Positions 24,163 to 26,009 of a stretch of DNA of 26,009 bases are shown here, one piece after another (the first letter of the stretch is position 1; each line of letters starts with the position of its first letter). Under the pieces are notes generated by a model. The model made no database searches. It worked only from the letters and a program-made list of their open reading frames with translations, and was not told the DNA's origin. A program made the position numbers and the translations under genes. The DNA comes from an uncultured Eubacterium sp. (GTDB lineage Bacteria; Bacillota; Clostridia; Lachnospirales; Lachnospiraceae). The stretch is from NCBI GenBank assembly GCA_910586045.1, contig CAJUIH010000037.1, positions 1-26,009 on the forward strand. Direction: 5' to 3'.

Positions 24163-24191
24163 TTGACATGACGTTAATTCTTCGGTATGAT
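24163..24191 (+). promoter_or_regulatory. Near-consensus promoter of the small secreted protein
   Basis: TTGACA (24163-24168), exactly 17 nt, TATGAT (24186-24191). The best promoter in the accessory region. It implies a leader of about 160 nt, within which AAAGGGATTCTT and AAGGATTCCTTT (about 24270-24310) can pair. Confidence 0.75.
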
Positions 24192-24359
24192 ATGAGTGCA
24201 GTCAAAAAATTTCCAGTAGCGTCTTGATTGGAATAATATATGAACTTCCTAAAATAGTATATTTGTTTAAAGGGATTCTTATTGGTTTTGTATGGATCAA
24301 GGATTCCTTTGGATAAATTATTTCATATACGGTTATGGGAGTTGGATAAGGAGCGGAAT

Positions 24360-24860
24360 ATGAAAAGGAAATGGGAACGAAAATTAAAGTCAAAACAGCA
24401 TAAAAATTTGTCAAAAATTACTAAGACATTTCTTTTTAGAACGATGGCGTTTTTATTTGCATTTTATTTACTCAATACGAGCGATGCGGGATTTGTCCCA
24501 AAATCGGAAATGCCAGTTGTACAAGCAGCATCCCAAAAGGCCATTCCTTTAAAATTATATAAGAAAATAAAAGGTCGGTGGTCAGATAATTCTTCAGGTG
24601 GTTATAATCGTATAATAAAAAAGAATTGTATAAAGGTATATGACAGATCTACTGGCAAACTTGCCTATAAAAGTAAAATATATGGCTGTAAAAAAACGGA
24701 CAATGGGTATTTAATTAAATGCAAATATCCTCATAATAATACGAAATACTGTTATGTATATAATGAGCAAAACGATTGTTTGGATTATTATTTTGATAGT
24801 TGGGAGGCACGTGGGGATAATTATTCAGGCTCTTCGAGCTTGTCAAGAGGTTGGTGGTAA
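24360..24860 (+). CDS. Small secreted basic protein, function unknown
   Basis: 166 residues from ATG 24360, chosen for AAGGAG 6-7 nt upstream; an upstream in-frame TTG lacks a site. The N-terminus is very basic (MKRKWERKLKSKQHKN), followed by hydrophobic TMAFLFAFYLLNTSDAGF, a signal peptide with likely cleavage near VVQAASQ. The mature part of about 110 residues has four cysteines (NCIKVY, IYGCKK, LIKCKYP, YCYVYN, plus one in NDCLDYY), many tyrosines and a Ser/Gly-rich tail SGSSSLSRGWW ending in two tryptophans. GRWSDNSSGGYNR opens like a small beta-barrel of the lipocalin-like type. Driven by a strong promoter and surrounded by mobile-element remains. No family recognised; a secreted effector or peptide precursor is possible but unproven. 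Confidence 0.65.
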   Translation: MKRKWERKLKSKQHKNLSKITKTFLFRTMAFLFAFYLLNTSDAGFVPKSEMPVVQAASQKAIPLKLYKKIKGRWSDNSSGGYNRIIKKNCIKVYDRSTGKLAYKSKIYGCKKTDNGYLIKCKYPHNNTKYCYVYNEQNDCLDYYFDSWEARGDNYSGSSSLSRGWW

Positions 24861-25255
24861 AGTATTCTTCAATAAGGAACTGTAAAGAAATAACGTGATA
24901 TAAATGATAGAAATCAGGTCTGGGGAAAAATGAAAATTTTGCTGTCGTGCAACTTCCATATTACTATATATCGGCAACTGGGAAAACCAGGTTACTGTTA
25001 TTTTTGTTCAGCAATTTGAGTCAGGAGCTAAATTTTCTTATAATCATAGTCCTAAAGAACCGAAATAATGTGTTAATATGAAATCGTAAAAACAAACCGG
25101 CTAGGAACCCAAAAACGAAACTTTATATGAATGAAAGCATAAGATGAAAGCAATTGTTCGGTGCAGGAAAGTGTTTGGCGATTATACAATGAAAAATATT
25201 ACAAAAAACAAGGGCATTTTTAATCATCATAATCAATGTCCATAACGAAGCCATA
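24861..25255. other. About 400 bp without a supported gene
   Basis: No frame with a ribosome binding site or family resemblance. AT-rich, with many stops on both strands. Confidence 0.4.
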
Positions 25256-25390
25256 CTAGCAGGAAACATCACTAAGTCCTTGTTTCCTGCAAATTTTCCC
25301 CTGTTTTTCCAGTTCCCGAAATCTATCCACAACTGTCAGGATGCTGCTTTCTTTATAGCGGAGGATGTAACGCCACCCGTTGTCCCGGCA
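25256..25390 (-). pseudogene. Short transposase-like fragment
   Basis: Between a TAA and a TAG, 44 codons read CRDNGWRYILRYKESS, then VVDRFRELEKQGKICRKQG. The W-x-YI-x-R-(F/Y)-KE pattern recalls IS4-like/ISNCY transposases common in Clostridia. No start, no ribosome binding site. A 9-bp stem, GCAGGAAAC/GTTTCCTGC (25259-25290), falls inside it. Confidence 0.35.
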
Positions 25391-25685
25391 TTAAATCAAA
25401 AATTTTTACTTGCTTAAAGGCTTAGGCATCCACCGGATTTAGAAGCCTTTAAAAGCAATTAATGGCTTCTAAACCCTTTATTTACTGCCTTTTTAGCATC
25501 TGGAAAACATACGGCGCTATAATTACTGAAATAATTTAAAAAAGAATTTTGGGTAACGATTCACAAAGATACGGGCAGATATTAAGCTACAAAAAATTAT
25601 TTTGCTATTTTGACTGATTCATCTTCGAAACAAGGGCAGGGCCTGAAATTATAACGAGAATATATTTCCAACCCTGCATGCCTAA
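25391..25685. other. Intergenic region with a 10-bp inverted repeat
   Basis: TTTAGAAGCC (25438-25447) and GGCTTCTAAA (25464-25473) form a perfect stem with a 16-nt loop. A related AAAGGCTTA lies just before. No U-run directly after. No gene seen. Confidence 0.4.
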
Positions 25686-26009
25686 TTACGCCCTAATACA
25701 TAACTGTTCTACTTTCTCATAAGTTAGTCCTGTATCTTCCACAATTTCACTAACTGGCCTGTTACGCTTAATAAGCTTCCGTGCAATTTCAAATTTCTCT
25801 TCACGTCTTGCTTCCCGTCTTGCATTATACAATGCCTGTGTCTCATCATGTCTTGCTTTTTCCCGGAGCCGTTCTTTTTCCCGAAACTCTGACGAAGCCG
25901 TAATCGTATAATAAGCATTAATCGCCTGACTCATAACTGGCACCTCCATTTCTTTAATTTTCTCCAGTCCTCTTCCGTATCCGCCTTGAACAGCGAAAGC
26001 CACAGCAGC
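25686..26009 (-). CDS. Rpn-family (PD-(D/E)XK) nuclease, C-terminal part, cut by the window edge
   Basis: The frame is open through the right edge (AAVAFAVQGGYGRGL...), so the catalytic N-terminal domain lies outside. Visible are PVMSQAINAYYTITASSEFRE, a long Arg/Glu-rich helix (KERLREKARHDETQALYNAR) and the tail KFEIARKLIKRNRPVSEIVE with DTGLTYEKVEQL. The last is a small helix-turn-helix-like motif typical of Rpn recombination-promoting nucleases. Such proteins cut DNA and promote RecA-independent recombination in family members studied. Whether this copy is complete cannot be told. Confidence 0.7.
   Translation of the reverse strand, partial: AAVAFAVQGGYGRGLEKIKEMEVPVMSQAINAYYTITASSEFREKERLREKARHDETQALYNARREARREEKFEIARKLIKRNRPVSEIVEDTGLTYEKVEQLCIRA

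Noticed and set aside
25123..25332. 69-codon minus-strand frame
   Set aside because: No ribosome binding site; a different frame of the same DNA carries the transposase-like fragment.

Overview
The window looks like chromosomal DNA of a low-to-mid GC Firmicute of class Clostridia, most like a Lachnospiraceae gut anaerobe. The reasons are strong AGGAGG-type ribosome binding sites, TTGACA/TATAAT-type promoters, clostridial protein families and a giant secreted repeat protein. This placement is inferred from family resemblance and composition; no database was searched.

Layout. (1) Bases 1-7030, minus strand: the 5' part of a very large secreted protein, at least 2343 residues, that is open to the left edge and built of about 22 degenerate Ig-like/MBG-type modules. 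A leader of about 420 nt without a convincing gene lies upstream. (2) 7.7-14.1 kb, plus strand: four intact genes, namely a small coiled-coil protein, an exported SGNH/GDSL hydrolase, a five-domain cyclic-di-GMP protein (degenerate GGDEF, EAL, PAS, receiver, GGDEF) and a single-pass membrane protein, closed by a strong terminator. (3) 14.4-17.4 kb, minus strand: a sugar or inositol-type catabolic operon that is decaying. It holds an AraC-type regulator start fused by deletion to an internally deleted TIM-barrel isomerase, a Gfo/Idh/MocA oxidoreductase with a UGA at codon 14, and an intact second TIM-barrel isomerase. (4) 17.5-26.0 kb: AT-rich accessory DNA with mobile-element debris, including pieces of Rpn-type nuclease, ParB, ISAs1 transposase, another transposase and a serine recombinase that has lost its DNA-binding end.

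Two systems stand out in the accessory part. The first is a compact circuit: a 63-residue ribbon-helix-helix protein surrounded by four ATACTG-N4-CAGTAT palindromes. The palindromes sit in its own promoter region, inside the promoter of a divergent operon of small proteins, and ahead of a third gene. The second is a pair of 92-bp, 87/92 identical, MITE-like elements in inverted orientation that bracket a lipoprotein gene. One copy has a clean 6-bp target duplication and lies inside the gene's 3' end. Removing it on paper joins the gene to a 39-residue C-terminus now stranded outside. The other copy lies 4 bp before the start codon and has displaced the ribosome binding site.

The core genes (7.8-14.0 kb) are intact, while most genes to the right carry nonsense codons, frameshifts, deletions or insertions. 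UGA is an ordinary stop in intact genes here, so the premature UGAs read as decay rather than a changed genetic code.
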